Positions 51,001-61,920 of a stretch of DNA of 64,000 nt are shown piece after piece; positions within the stretch are counted from its first letter, which is position 1; every line of letters starts with the position of its first letter. The stretch spans positions 620,001 to 684,000 of the forward strand of contig NW_027478536.1 in assembly GCF_051014685.1 (NCBI RefSeq). Direction: 5' to 3'. The DNA is from Ptiloglossa arizonensis (Eukaryota > Arthropoda > Insecta > Hymenoptera > Colletidae). The notes below the pieces were generated by a model. That model was not told the DNA's origin. It searched no databases and saw only the letters and a program-made list of their open reading frames with translations. A program made the position numbers and the translations under genes.

Positions 51001-53543
51001 AGAAACGGAGAAACGAAGAAAGAAACGGAGATACGAAGAAAGAAACGCAGGAATGGAGAAATAAATGGAGTAACGAAGAAATAAACGGAGAAACGAAGAA
51101 AGAAACGGAGAAACGGAGAAAGAAACGGAGAAACGAAGAAAGAAACGGAGAAACGAAGAAAGAAACGTAGAAACGAAGAAAGAAACGCAGGAACGGAGAA
51201 ATAAATGGAGAAACGAAGATATAAACGGAGAAACGAATAAAGAAACGAAGAAACGAAGAAAGAAACGAAGTAACGGAGAAATAGATGGAGAAACGAAGAA
51301 ATAAACGTAGATACGAAGAACGAATCGGAGAAAAGAGGAAAGAAACGGAGAAACGAAGAAAGAAACGGAGAAACGAAGAAACGATAAAACAAACGGAGAA
51401 ACGAAGAAAGAAACGGAGAAACGAAGAAAGAAACGGAGATACGAAGAAAGAAACGGAGAAACAAAGAATGAAACGGAGAAACGAAGAAAGAAACGGAGAT
51501 ACGAAGAAAGAAACGGAGAAACAAAGAATGAAACGGAGAAACGAAGAAAGAAACGGAGAAACGAAGATAGAAACTGAGAAACGAAGAAAGAAACTGAGAA
51601 ACGAAGAAAGAAACGGAGAATCGGAGAAATAAATGGAGAAACGAAGAAATAGACCGAGAAACGGAGAAAGAAACGGAGAAACGAACAAAGGAACGGAGAA
51701 ACGAAGAAAGAAACGGAGAAACGAACAAAGAAACGGAGAAACGAACAAAGAAACGGAGATACGGAGAAATAAATGGAGAAACGAAGAAATAAACGGAGAA
51801 ACGAAGAAAGAAACGGAGAATCGGAGAAATAAATGGAGAAACGATGAAAGAAACAGAGAAACGAAGAAAGAAACGGACAAAGGACGAAAGAAACGGAGAA
51901 ACAAAGAAAGAAACCCAGCAACGAACAAAGAAACGGAGAAACGAAAAAAGAAACGGAGAAACGAAGAACGAAACGGAGAAACGAAGAAAGAAACGGAGAA
52001 ATAAATGGAGAAACGAAGATATAAACGGAGAAACGAAGAAAGAAACGGAGAAATGAAGAAAGAAACTGAGAAACGAAGAAAGAAGCAGAGAAACGAAGAA
52101 AGAAACGGAGAAACGAAGAAATAAACCGAGAAACGGAGAAAGGAACGGAGAAACGAAGAAAGAAACGGAGAAACGAAGAAAGAAACGGAGAAATAAATGG
52201 AGAAACGAAGAAATAAACGGAGAAACGAAGAATGAAACGGAGAAACAAAGAAAGAAACGGAGGAAGGAAAGAAGAAACGGAGAAACGAAGAAAGAAACGG
52301 AGTAACGAAGAAAGAAACGAAGAAACGAAGAAAGAAACGGAGAAATAAATGGAGAAACGAAGAAATAAACCGAGAAACGGAAAAAGAAACGGAGGAACGA
52401 ACATAGAAACGGAGAAATGAAGAAAGAAACGGAAAAAAGAAGTAAGAAACGGAGAAACGAACAAAGAAACGGAGAAACGAAGAAAGAAACGGAGAAACGA
52501 AGAAAGAAACAGAGAAACGAAGAAAGAAACGGAGAATCGGAGAAATAAATGGAGAAACGGAGAAATAGACCGCGAAACGGAGAAAGAAACGGAGAAACGA
52601 ACAAAGAAACGGAGAAACGAAGAAAGGAACGGAGAAAGGAAGAAAGAAACGGAGAAACGAAGAAAGAAACGGAGAAAGGAACAAGGAAACGGAGGAACGG
52701 AGAAAAGGAGAAACGGAGAAACGGCGAAACGGAGAAACCGAGAAACAGAGAAACCGTAAAACGGAGAAACGGAGAAACGTTTCTCCGTTTCTTTGTTCGT
52801 CTCTCCGTTTCTTTCTTCGTTTCTCCGTTTCTTTGTTCGTTTCTCCGGTTCTTTCTCCGTTTCTCGGTTTATTTCTTCGTTTCTCCATTTATTTCTCCGT
52901 TTCTTTCTTCGTATCTTTCTTCGTTCCTCCGTTTCTTTCTTCGTTCCTCCGTTTCTTTCTTCGTTTCTCCGTTTCTTTCTTCGTTTCTCCGTTTGTTTCT
53001 TCGTTTCTCCGATTATTTCTTCGTTTCTCCATTTATTTCTCCGTTTCTCCGTTTCTTTCTTCGTTTCTCCGTTTCTTTGTTCGTTTCTCCGTTTCTTTGT
53101 TCGTTTCTCGGTTTCTTTGTTCGTTTCTCCGTTTCTTTCTTCATTTCTCCGTTTCTTTGATCGTTTCTCCGTTTCTTTCTCCGTTTCTCGGTTTATTTCT
53201 TCGTTTCTCCATTTATTTCTCCGATTCTCCGATTCTTTCAAAATTTCTTCGTTTCTTTCTTCGCTACTCCGTTTCTTTCTTCGTTTCTCCGTTTCTTTGT
53301 TCGTTTCTCCGTTTCTTTCTCCGTTTCTCGGTTTAGTTCTTCGTTTCTCCATTTATTTCTCCGATTCTCCGTTTCTTTCTTCGTTTCTCCGTTTCTTTTT
53401 TCGTTTCTCCGTTTCTTTCTTCGAATCTCCGTTTCTTTCTACGTTTCTCGGTTTATTTCTGCGTTTCTCCGTTTCTTTCTTCGTTTCTTCGTTTCTTTCT
53501 TCATTTCTCCGTTTCTTTCTTCGTTTCTCCGTTTCTCCGTTTC
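45082..53543. repeat. Array 2: same minisatellite family, ~8.5 kb, flanked by inverted ND2 copies
   Basis: Purine-strand block 45082-52778 and pyrimidine block 52779-53543 meet at a perfect 18-bp palindrome (52770-52787). 8-bp units occur at both outer ends and on the purine side of the switch (about 52690-52778). The rest is the 20-bp unit. Variants containing CGATAAAAG recur at about 48150, 50340, 50580 and 50700, and a segment at about 48072 repeats at 50248 (offset 2,176 bp). The whole is bounded by ND2 copy B (antisense) and ND2 copy C (sense). Confidence 0.96.
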
Positions 53544-54367
53544 GATTAAATGATTATGATATTTATAATTTCTATTATAAATCATTTGATCTATAGTTAA
53601 GTTAGACACTAATACTCTAAATACATATTTAATACATTTTTTAGTCTCTTTAGCCTCCAGAAGAATTTTATTTATACTATTTACTATATATAATAATTTA
53701 CACAGAATCGGAAATAAATCTAATTATTTATTTATAATAATTATTTTTTTTTCACTTATCTTAAAAATTGGGATGTACTCTTTAAATGTTCGATTCATTT
53801 CTTTAATTTATTCATTAAATTGAATTAATCTATTCTTTATAATAACTTTAGTAAAATTAATCCCTATAATTATTATAGAGCTCATATTAAAATTTAATAA
53901 TGAAGTTTATTTTATTTGCCTAATTAATGTAATTATTGCCCCTATCATTTGCTTAAACAAAAAAATCAATCATAATAATTATAGGATATTCATCTGTTAT
54001 ACAAACATCTATTATAGTTATTTTATTAATAATTAACATAAATACATTTTTAACATATTTCATTTTATATTCAATAATTTCTTTAATTTTAATTTTTATA
54101 TTTAAAATAATAAAGATTAACTCTTCTTCCTTATTTAATATATTAACCTCTAATAAAAGAAAAATTATTTTATACTCAATAATTATTATGTACACAAATT
54201 TCCCACCTATAGCACTCTTTATACTGAAATGAATCGTCCTAGAAACATTAATAAATTCAAGAATAAAATTTATACTTTTAATAATTGTATATCTTTTTAT
54301 AAGATTAATTACATCATGAAATTATTTAAATATATCCTTCTTATATTTTTTCCCTTCAATTAAATAA
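53544..54367 (+). pseudogene. ND2: Numt copy C: ND2, nearly full C-terminal part, frameshifted
   Basis: This is the most complete ND2 copy. An open mitochondrial-code frame starts after a TAA at about 53573 and runs through LASSSILF, LKIGMYSLNVRF and LVKLIPMIIM to about 53964. The frame then shifts by one at a run of seven A residues (53959-53967). It continues through MGYSSVMQTSIMVILL, the loop NFPPMALFMLKW and a C-terminal region to TAA at 54365-54367. The N-terminus is missing or unrecognisable. The Trp codon TGA (54230-54232) is kept here but is TAA in copies A and B. In mitochondria ND2 is a proton-pumping subunit of complex I. It is followed by COX1, as in insect mtDNA. Confidence 0.9.
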
Positions 54368-54485
54368 AAAATATATAACTAAATTAACCTTAATTTTCTA
54401 AACTATTATCTATTTATAACTTTTTTAATATTTATATTTATATTTATGATCTACTGGTTATATTAATTTTTAGCATAATTAATAT
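54368..54485 (+). other. ND2-COX1 spacer; tRNA genes not recognisable
   Basis: Insect mtDNA usually carries trnW, trnC and trnY here. The 118 bases are A+T-rich, and no cloverleaf with a TCA, GCA or GTA anticodon could be drawn with confidence. Either the tRNAs have decayed or moved, or only one shortened tRNA remains. Confidence 0.45.
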
Positions 54486-56009
<1,524 letters not shown>

Positions 56010-56015
<6 letters not shown>

Positions 56016-56075
56016 TATGGCAGATTAGTGCATGAATTTAAGATTCATTTATAAAATTTAATATTTTTATTGAAA
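56010..56075 (+). tRNA. trnL2: Numt trnL2, tRNA-Leu(UAA)
   Basis: Contains TATGGCAGATTAGTGC and an anticodon stem ATGAA/TTCAT around a seven-base loop with TAA. A degraded acceptor stem TCTTAAT/ATTGAAA overlaps the last codons of COX1. It lies exactly between COX1 and COX2, as in insect mtDNA. Compared with the usual insect sequence, one base is missing between the D stem and the anticodon stem, so folding may be impaired. Confidence 0.9.
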
Positions 56076-56759
56076 ATGTCCCATTGAAAAATAATTAATT
56101 TCCAAGACCCCAATTCGCCATATGCCGATAATTTAAATCTTTTTCACAACTTCACAATAATTATAATAATTATAATCTCTTCATTAACTCTAATAATTAT
56201 ATTAGATATTTTTACTAATAAATTTATCAATCGATTTTTACTTAAAAATCATCATATTGAAATTGTATGAACTTTACTCCCAATAATAATTTTAGGAGTA
56301 ATTGCACTTCCTTCTTTAAAAACCCTATATTTTATTGATGAACTATGAATACCCGTATACTTAACAATCAAATCAATTGGGCACCAATAATATTGATCCT
56401 ATGAATACCCAGAATTTAATAATTTAAATTTTGACTCCTATATAGATAAAGATTTAAATAATATTTACATTTTTCGTCTCCTAGACGTAGATAATCGAAT
56501 AATTATTCCATCTAATACACTAATTCGAATATTAACAACATCAAACGACGTAATTCACTCTTGAACTGTTCCGTCTTTAGGCTTAAAAATAGACTCAGTA
56601 CCAGGGCGAATTAACCAAATAAATTTAATTACTAATCGACCTGGAGTATTTTTCGGACAATGTTCTGAAATCTGCGGAGCTAATCACAGATTTATGCCAA
56701 TTGTTGTGGAAAGAACTAATTATTCAAACTTTATTAATTGAATAAACAACCAAAATTAA
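56076..56759 (+). pseudogene. COX2: Numt COX2 (cytochrome c oxidase subunit II), one in-frame TAA
   Basis: ATG directly follows trnL2, and the frame ends at TAA 56757-56759: 228 codons, the normal length for the family. COX2 carries the CuA centre that accepts electrons from cytochrome c. Two N-terminal membrane segments are visible (about residues 25-48 and 63-85). Also present are the aromatic region after SIGHQ, DVIHSWTVPSLG, and the CuA motif [13 protein letters not shown]. The Trp codon after SIGHQ, TGA in the family, is TAA here (56388-56390), a G-to-A change. The encoded protein resembles bee COX2 from memory ([25 protein letters not shown]), which is inference. Confidence 0.94.
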
Positions 56760-56797
56760 ATTTTAACCTACTCATATAATATTTAATTAAATCAAAT

Positions 56798-56863
56798 CAT
56801 TAGATGTCTGACAAAAGAATTGATATTTTAAATCAAATTATAGTAATAAATTACTTCTAATGA
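56798..56863 (+). tRNA. trnK: Numt trnK, tRNA-Lys(UUU)
   Basis: Acceptor stem CATTAGA/TCTAATG is perfect. The anticodon stem TTGAT/ATCAA encloses the loop ATTTTAA with anticodon TTT. It lies 38 bases after COX2. UUU in place of the ancestral insect CUU anticodon is known in bees. Confidence 0.88.
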
Positions 56864-56878
56864 TTAAATAAACCTAAT

Positions 56879-56942
56879 AAAAATTAGTTAAATCTATAAC
56901 ATTAAATTGTCATTTTAAAATTATTACAAAATAATATTTTTG
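56879..56942 (+). tRNA. trnD: Numt trnD, tRNA-Asp(GUC)
   Basis: AAAAAT/ATTTTT acceptor, a D arm with TAGTTAAATCTATAAC, and an anticodon arm TTAAATTGTCATTTTAA with GTC. It lies 15 bases after trnK. The K-D order is the ancestral insect order, unlike the swapped D-K order of Apis. Confidence 0.84.
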
Positions 56943-56999
56943 TCATAAAATAAAATAAATATAATTTGATTTTTAATCAAATTAAAAACTTACCTTCTT

Positions 57000-57179
57000 A
57001 TGAAAATATATATACATTTCATCCCTCAAATAATACCCCTTCACTGATCATCTTTATATTTAACTATTCTAATCTTATTAATTATTATACTTTCAAATAT
57101 TTATTTTATCAACATTAATAAAATAAAATTATTGACAATAAAAAAATTTTACCTGAATAATTGAACAAATATATGATAA
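57000..57179 (+). pseudogene. ATP8: Numt ATP8 (ATP synthase subunit 8), open frame
   Basis: ATG to TAA gives 59 residues in the mitochondrial code with no break. ATP8 is a small F0 membrane subunit of ATP synthase. The start is unusual (MKMYMHFIPQMMPLHW), but the family hallmark I-P-Q-M-M-P is present. One hydrophobic membrane segment follows, then a basic tail ending NNWTNMW, as in other hymenopterans. It abuts ATP6 by sharing its last bases region (ATP6 ATG begins at 57180). In the standard code the TGA Trp codons would stop translation, so it is not expected to work from the nucleus. Confidence 0.87.
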
Positions 57180-57846
57180 ATGATATCAAACTTATTTTCT
57201 ATTTTTGACCCATCGACAAGAAATAATTTATCATTAAATTGATTTAGACTTACACTGCCATTCATTTTTATCCCAATAAAATTTTGAGTTCTAAATTCAC
57301 GATACCAAACATTTTGAAACATATATTTAAAATTTTTACACTCAGAATTTAAAATCTTGACAAAAAAAAACTTTACTAAAAATTTACTAATCTTTAACAG
57401 ACTTATATTTATAATCCTATTTTTTAATTTTTTAGGATTATTCCCATACATTTTTACCCCTTCAAGACATGTATCAATTAATTTATCTATATCATTATTT
57501 ATATGAATTAGATTTATAATTTTTGGGTGGACTGTCAATGCTAAAAAAATATTTATTCATCTTGTACCAAGAAATACCCCCTTTATATTAATAAATTTTA
57601 TAGTATTAATTGAAACAATTAGAAACATTATTCGACCCTGAACATTAACTATTCGATTAACAGCTAATATACTAGCAGGGCATCTTCTACTATCTTTATT
57701 AGGCTCAACTGTTAGAAAATTTCTAATTTGGATACCTTTTACAATTTTAATTCAAAACACATTATTTATTTTAGAAATTTCAGTCTCCTTAATTCAAATA
57801 TACGTATTTATTATTTTATTAACCCTATATTTTAATGAATCAAATT
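57180..57846 (+). pseudogene. ATP6: Numt ATP6 (ATP synthase F0 subunit a), open frame with incomplete stop
   Basis: 222 codons are open in the mitochondrial code from ATG (MMSNLFSIFDPST), followed by a single T before the COX3 ATG. An incomplete stop completed by polyadenylation is common in insect mtDNA. ATP6 forms the proton channel with the c ring. The key segment NIIRPWTLTIRLTANMLAGH, with the essential Arg in IRLTANM, is intact, and hydrophobic helices run throughout. No stop or frameshift was found, which suggests a fairly recent transfer or chance survival. Many TGA Trp codons prevent nuclear expression. Confidence 0.88.
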
Positions 57847-58271
57847 ATGAAAATATTTACGCATCCTTACCACATAGTTACCCCAAGACCATGACCTTTA
57901 ATTACTTCTATAAATATTATAAATTTATTTATAAGGTTAATTTTATTCACAAATTCAAAACTTTTTACCTTATTAGTAACAAATCCATTTATATTAATTA
58001 CTTGCTTATCATTATGATGACGTGATACCATTCGAGAAAGAACATTTCAAGGATTTCACTCTCAATCAATTCATTCTATACTAAAAAAAAGTATATTATT
58101 ATTTATTATTTCTGAACTAGTTTTCTTTATTTCTTTTTTTTGGACATATATTCATAACTCAATTTCCCCAAGAATTGAACTAGGTATAAATTGACCCCCT
58201 ATATCAATTAAAATATAATACTAAATCCATTTGATATCCCATTATTAAATTCTATCATTTTAATTCCCTTC
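57847..58271 (+). pseudogene. COX3: Numt COX3 (cytochrome c oxidase subunit III), frameshifted and truncated
   Basis: From ATG the frame reads HPYHMVTPSPWPLITS, then [27 protein letters not shown] and SIELGMNWPP: the N-terminal half of COX3. TAA appears at 58216-58218. Shifting the frame by one at about 58212 restores NPFDIPLLNSIILIP, so one base was lost at about 58210-58212. Homology ends at about 58270, where ND4 sequence in the opposite orientation begins. About half of the usual 260-residue protein is missing. COX3 is a core membrane subunit of complex IV. Confidence 0.9.
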
Positions 58272-58526
58272 GAAAAATATAAAATTTAACGGGATTCAAT
58301 GTATTAAAACTATTATACAATTAAATACTGAATAGTTATTTATATACTTGTAAAAATAATTACCTTTCCCATGAAAAATATAAATAAATATATATATATA
58401 TATATTGAATGTAAAAAATTTAAAAAACACATAAATAAAAATAAAATTACTAACATTTTCAACAAAATAATTAAATTAATGAATAAAAATACCTCCCCAA
58501 TTAAATTTAAAGAAATAGGAACTGAT
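58272..58526 (-). pseudogene. ND4: Numt ND4 fragment (NADH dehydrogenase subunit 4), C-terminal ~85 codons
   Basis: The reverse complement from 58526 reads in the mitochondrial code as VPISLNLIGEVFLF, then hydrophobic residues, a Met-Tyr run from an AT microsatellite (58387-58406), FHGKGNYF and HWIPLNFMFF. These match the C-terminal region of insect ND4 (PPSLNLLGE and LHWIPLN in the family). ND4 lies on the minus strand of insect mtDNA, so the orientation is native. Everything normally between COX3 and the ND4 C-terminus (the rest of COX3, trnG, ND3, a tRNA cluster, ND5, trnH) is missing. The rest of ND4 is replaced by array 3. Confidence 0.82.
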
Positions 58527-61213
58527 CCGTTCCTCCGTTTCTCAGTTTTTCAGTTTCTCCATCTCTCCGTTTCTCCGTTTCTCGGTTTCTCCGTTTCGCC
58601 GTTTCTCCGTTTCTCGGTTTCTCCGTTTCTCCGTTTCTCCGATTCTCCGATTCTCCGTTTCTCAGTTTTCCGTTTCTCTGTATCTCCGTTTCCCCGTTTC
58701 TCCGTTTCACCATTTCTCCGCTTCACCGTTCCTCCGTTTCTCCGTTTCTCCGTTTCTCCGTTTCTCCGTTTCTCGGTTTCTCCGTTTCTCGGTTTCTCCG
58801 TTTCTCCGTTTCGCCGTTTCTCGGTTTCTCCGTTTCTCCGTTTCTCCGTTTCTCCGTTTCTCCGTTTCTCCGTTTCTCCGTTTCTCCGTTTCTCCGTTTC
58901 TCCGTTTCTCCGTTTCTCGGTTTCTCCGTTTCTCCGATTCTCCGTTTCTCCGTTTTCGATTTCTCCGTTTCACCGTTTCTTTGTTCGTTCCTCCGTTTCT
59001 TTCTACGTTTCTCCGTTTATTTCTTCGTTTCTCCATTTATTTCTCCGTTTCTCCGTTTCTTTGTTCGTTTCTCCGTTTCTTTGTTCGTTTCTCGGTTTCT
59101 TTCTTCGTTTCCCCGTTTCTTTCTTCGATTCTCCGTTTCTTCCTTCGTTTCTCCGTTTCTTTCTTCTATTCTTCGTTTCGTTCTTCGTTTCTCCGTTTCT
59201 TTCTTCGTTTCTCCGTTTATTTCTTCATTTCTCCATTTATTTCTTCGATTCTCCGTTCCTTTCTTCGTTTCTCCGTTTATTTCTTCGTTTCTCCATTTAT
59301 TTCTCCGATTCTCCGTTTCTTTCTTCGTTTCTCCGTTTCTTTCTTCGTTTCTCCGTTTATTTCTTCGTTTCTCCATTTATTTCTCCGTGTCTCCGTTTCT
59401 TTGTTCGTTTCTCAGTTTCTTTGTTCGTTTCTCCGTTTCTTTGTTAGTTTCTCCGTTTCTTTGTTCGTTTCTTCGTTTCTTTCTTCGTTTCTTCGTTTCT
59501 TTCATCGTTTCTCCGTTTCTTTCTTCGTTTCTCCGTTTCTTTCTACGTTTCCTTCTTCGTTTCTCCGTTTCTTTCTTCGTTTCTCCGTTTCTTTCTTCGT
59601 TTCTCCGTTTATTTCTTCGTTTCTCCATTTATTTCTCCGTTTCTCCGTTTCTTTCTTCGTTTTTCCGTTTCTTTCTTCGCTTCTCCGTTTCTTTCTTCGT
59701 TTCTCCGTTTCTTTCTTCGATTCTCCGTTTCTTCCTTCGTTTCTCCGTTTCTTTCTTCTATTCTTCGTTTCGTTCTTCGTTTCTCCGTTTCTTTCTTCGT
59801 TTCTCCGTTTATTTCTTCATTTCTCCATTTATTTCTTCGATTCTCCGTTCCTTTCTTCGTTTCTCCGTTTATTTCTTCGTTTCTCCATTTATTTCTCCGA
59901 TTCTCCGTTTCTTTCTTCGTTTCTCCGTTTCTTTCTTCGTTTCTCCGTTTATTTCTTCGTTTCTCCATTTATTTCTCCGTGTCTCCGTTTCTTTGTTCGT
60001 TTCTCAGTTTCTTTGTTCGTTTCTCCGTTTCTTTGTTAGTTTCTCCGTTTCTTTGTTCGTTTCTTCGTTTCTTTCTTCGTTTCTTCGTTTCTTTCATCGT
60101 TTCTCCGTTTCTTTCTTCGTTTCTCCGTTTCTTTCTACGTTTCCTTCTTCGTTTCTCCGTTTCTTTCTTCGTTTCTCCGTTTCTTTCTTCGTTTCTCCGT
60201 TTATTTCTTCGTTTCTCCATTTATTTCTCCGTTTCTCCGTTTCTTTCTTCGTTTTTCCGTTTCTTTCTTCGCTTCTCCGTTTCTTTCTTCGTTTCTCCGT
60301 TTCTTTCTTCGTTTCTCCGTTTCTTCCTTCGCTTCTTCGTTTCTCCGTTTCTCCGTTTCTCCGTTTCTCCGTTTCTCCGTTTCCCGTTTCACCGTTTCTT
60401 TGTTAGTTCCTCCATTTCTTTCTTCGTTTCTCCGTTTATATCTTCGTTTCTCCATTTATTTCTCCGTTTCTCCGTTTCTTTGTTCGTTTCTCCGTTTCTT
60501 TGTTCGTTTCTCCGTTTCTTTCTTCGTTTCTCCGTTTCTTTCTTCGTTTCGCCGTTTCTTTCTTCGATTTTCCGTTTCTTTCTTCGTTTCTCCATTTCTT
60601 TCTTCTATTCTTCATTCCGTTCTTCGTTTCTCGGTTTCTTTCTTCGTTTCTTCGTGTCTTTCTTCGCTTCTCCGATTCTTTCTTCGTTTCTCCGTTTCTT
60701 TCTTCGTTTCTCCGTTTCTTCCTTCGTTTCTTCGTTTCTCCGTTTCTCCGTTTCTCCGTTTCTCCGTTTCTCCGTTTCTCAGTTTCACCGTTTCTTTGTT
60801 CGTTCCTCCGTTTCTTTGTTCGTTTCTCCGTTTCTTTGTTCGTTTCTCCGTTTCTTTCTTCGTTTCTCCGTTTCTTTCTTCGTTTCTCCGTTTCTTTCTT
60901 CCATTTTCCGTTTCTTTCTTCGTTTCTCCATTTCTTTCTTCTATTCTTCATTCCGTTCTTCGTTTCTCGGTTTCTTTCTTCGTGTCCTTCTTCGCTTCTC
61001 CGTTTCTTTCTTCGTTTCTCCGTTTCTTTCTTCGTTTCTCCGTTTCTTCTTTCGTTTCTTCGTTTCTTCGTTTCTCCGTTTCTCCGTTTCTCCGTTTCTC
61101 CGTTTCTCCGTTTCTCCGTTTCTCCGTTTCTCCGTTTCTCCGTTTCTCCATTTCTCCGTTTCTTCGTTTCTCCGTTTCTCCTCTCCGTTTCTCCGTTTCT
61201 CCGTTTCTCCGTT
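58527..61213 (-). repeat. Array 3: same minisatellite family, pyrimidine on plus strand
   Basis: 8-bp GTTTCTCC/GTTTCTCG units fill about 58530-58975, 20-bp units about 58976-60330 and 60400-61060, with 8-bp clusters at about 60340-60390, 60735-60790 and 61065-61213. A 592-bp tandem duplication covers about 59113-59704 and 59705-60296 (marker TTCTTCTATT at 59161 and 59753). A shorter related pair lies 336 bp apart at about 60605 and 60941. The order of parts matches the right half of arrays 1 and 2. Confidence 0.95.
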
Positions 61214-61234
61214 TAGATGAAATGATTATAATAA
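61214..61234 (+). other. ND2: Vestigial ND2-side junction (numt copy E)
   Basis: GATGAAATGATTATAATA matches the GATTAAATGATTATAATA found at the array edge of ND2 copy D, with one mismatch. Only about 20 bases remain before nuclear DNA starts at 61235. Confidence 0.6.
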
Positions 61235-61357
61235 TTTTGATCGTACTTCAAAGTAAAGAGATGTTTCTTAAAGTTTTAAAACATGGAAAGTAATAATTGT
61301 CTATGAGATATATCAATTTAACATTTGATTAATACTTGAAGAATCGAAATTTGTGGT
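61235..61357 (-). repeat. Inverted copy of the first ~120 bp of the 544-bp repeat region
   Basis: TTTTGATCG at 61235 through GAATCGAAATTTGTGG at about 61357 is the reverse complement, with few differences, of about 42488-42610. The two copies bracket the whole 42.5-61.3 kb block in inverted orientation. Confidence 0.85.
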
Positions 61358-61888
61358 ATTTTCCTGATACCAAAGGTAGAAATTCAGGCATAAATTTTAG
61401 AAAATGTTTGATTTTGGGACTCTTGGTGTCAGTGTACGATATGCGAGGAAGTGGCACGATTTCGCGGATTCTTAGAATTGACGTCAAATTCCAAGAATTT
61501 CTGCGAATCGAAATTTTGTTGTACTTTCGAACGAATTTCTGAATCATGGATCCCGATTTTCTTTGTATCAGGAGAACATGATAGTTGAGGACATATAGTT
61601 TTAAGTAGTTTTAGCAGTTTGATAGGATCGGGTTAAAGAAATAGAAACAAATAATGGACAAAAATAAAGTTTCTGCTGTCAGTGAAATTGATTTTACTTC
61701 AATACATCAATTGAACTTGTTGAAAGTACTGTACCGTAAAGTACTCTACTGTACCGTAAAAATTACTATTCTAAACTCGCAGCCGATTAGCTCAGTACTA
61801 CCCACGACGAATAATTACTGTTCGTCGCGAGTAATACCGATTACCAGGTCTCACCACGTGGAGGTTGCTGCGAGCGGAGACCCGGAGA
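61358..61888. other. Nuclear DNA, no gene recognised
   Basis: Moderately AT-rich. It contains a direct repeat CTGTACCGTAAA (about 61729 and 61749, flanking a short spacer) and a tRNA A-box-like word TAGCTCAGT at 61788-61796 without a B box. Short open frames on both strands (for example 61336-61542) resemble nothing known. Confidence 0.4.
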
Positions 61889-61920
61889 GAGATAGATGGA
61901 ATCAAAGTTCCATCGATCTC
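61889..61920. other. Hairpin element 1
   Basis: GAGATAGATGGAA, loop TCAAAG, TTCCATCGATCTC: 12 of 13 stem positions pair. It is a direct repeat of the element at 61958-61989. Confidence 0.7.

Noticed and set aside
54368..54485. trnW or trnY in the ND2-COX1 spacer
   Set aside because: No anticodon loop with TCA or GTA and a matching acceptor stem could be drawn.
57149..57538. 129-codon minus-strand frame
   Set aside because: Antisense shadow of ATP6.
61782..61860. tRNA gene or tRNA-derived SINE
   Set aside because: GCCGATTAGCTCAGT resembles an A box, but no B box or cloverleaf follows.
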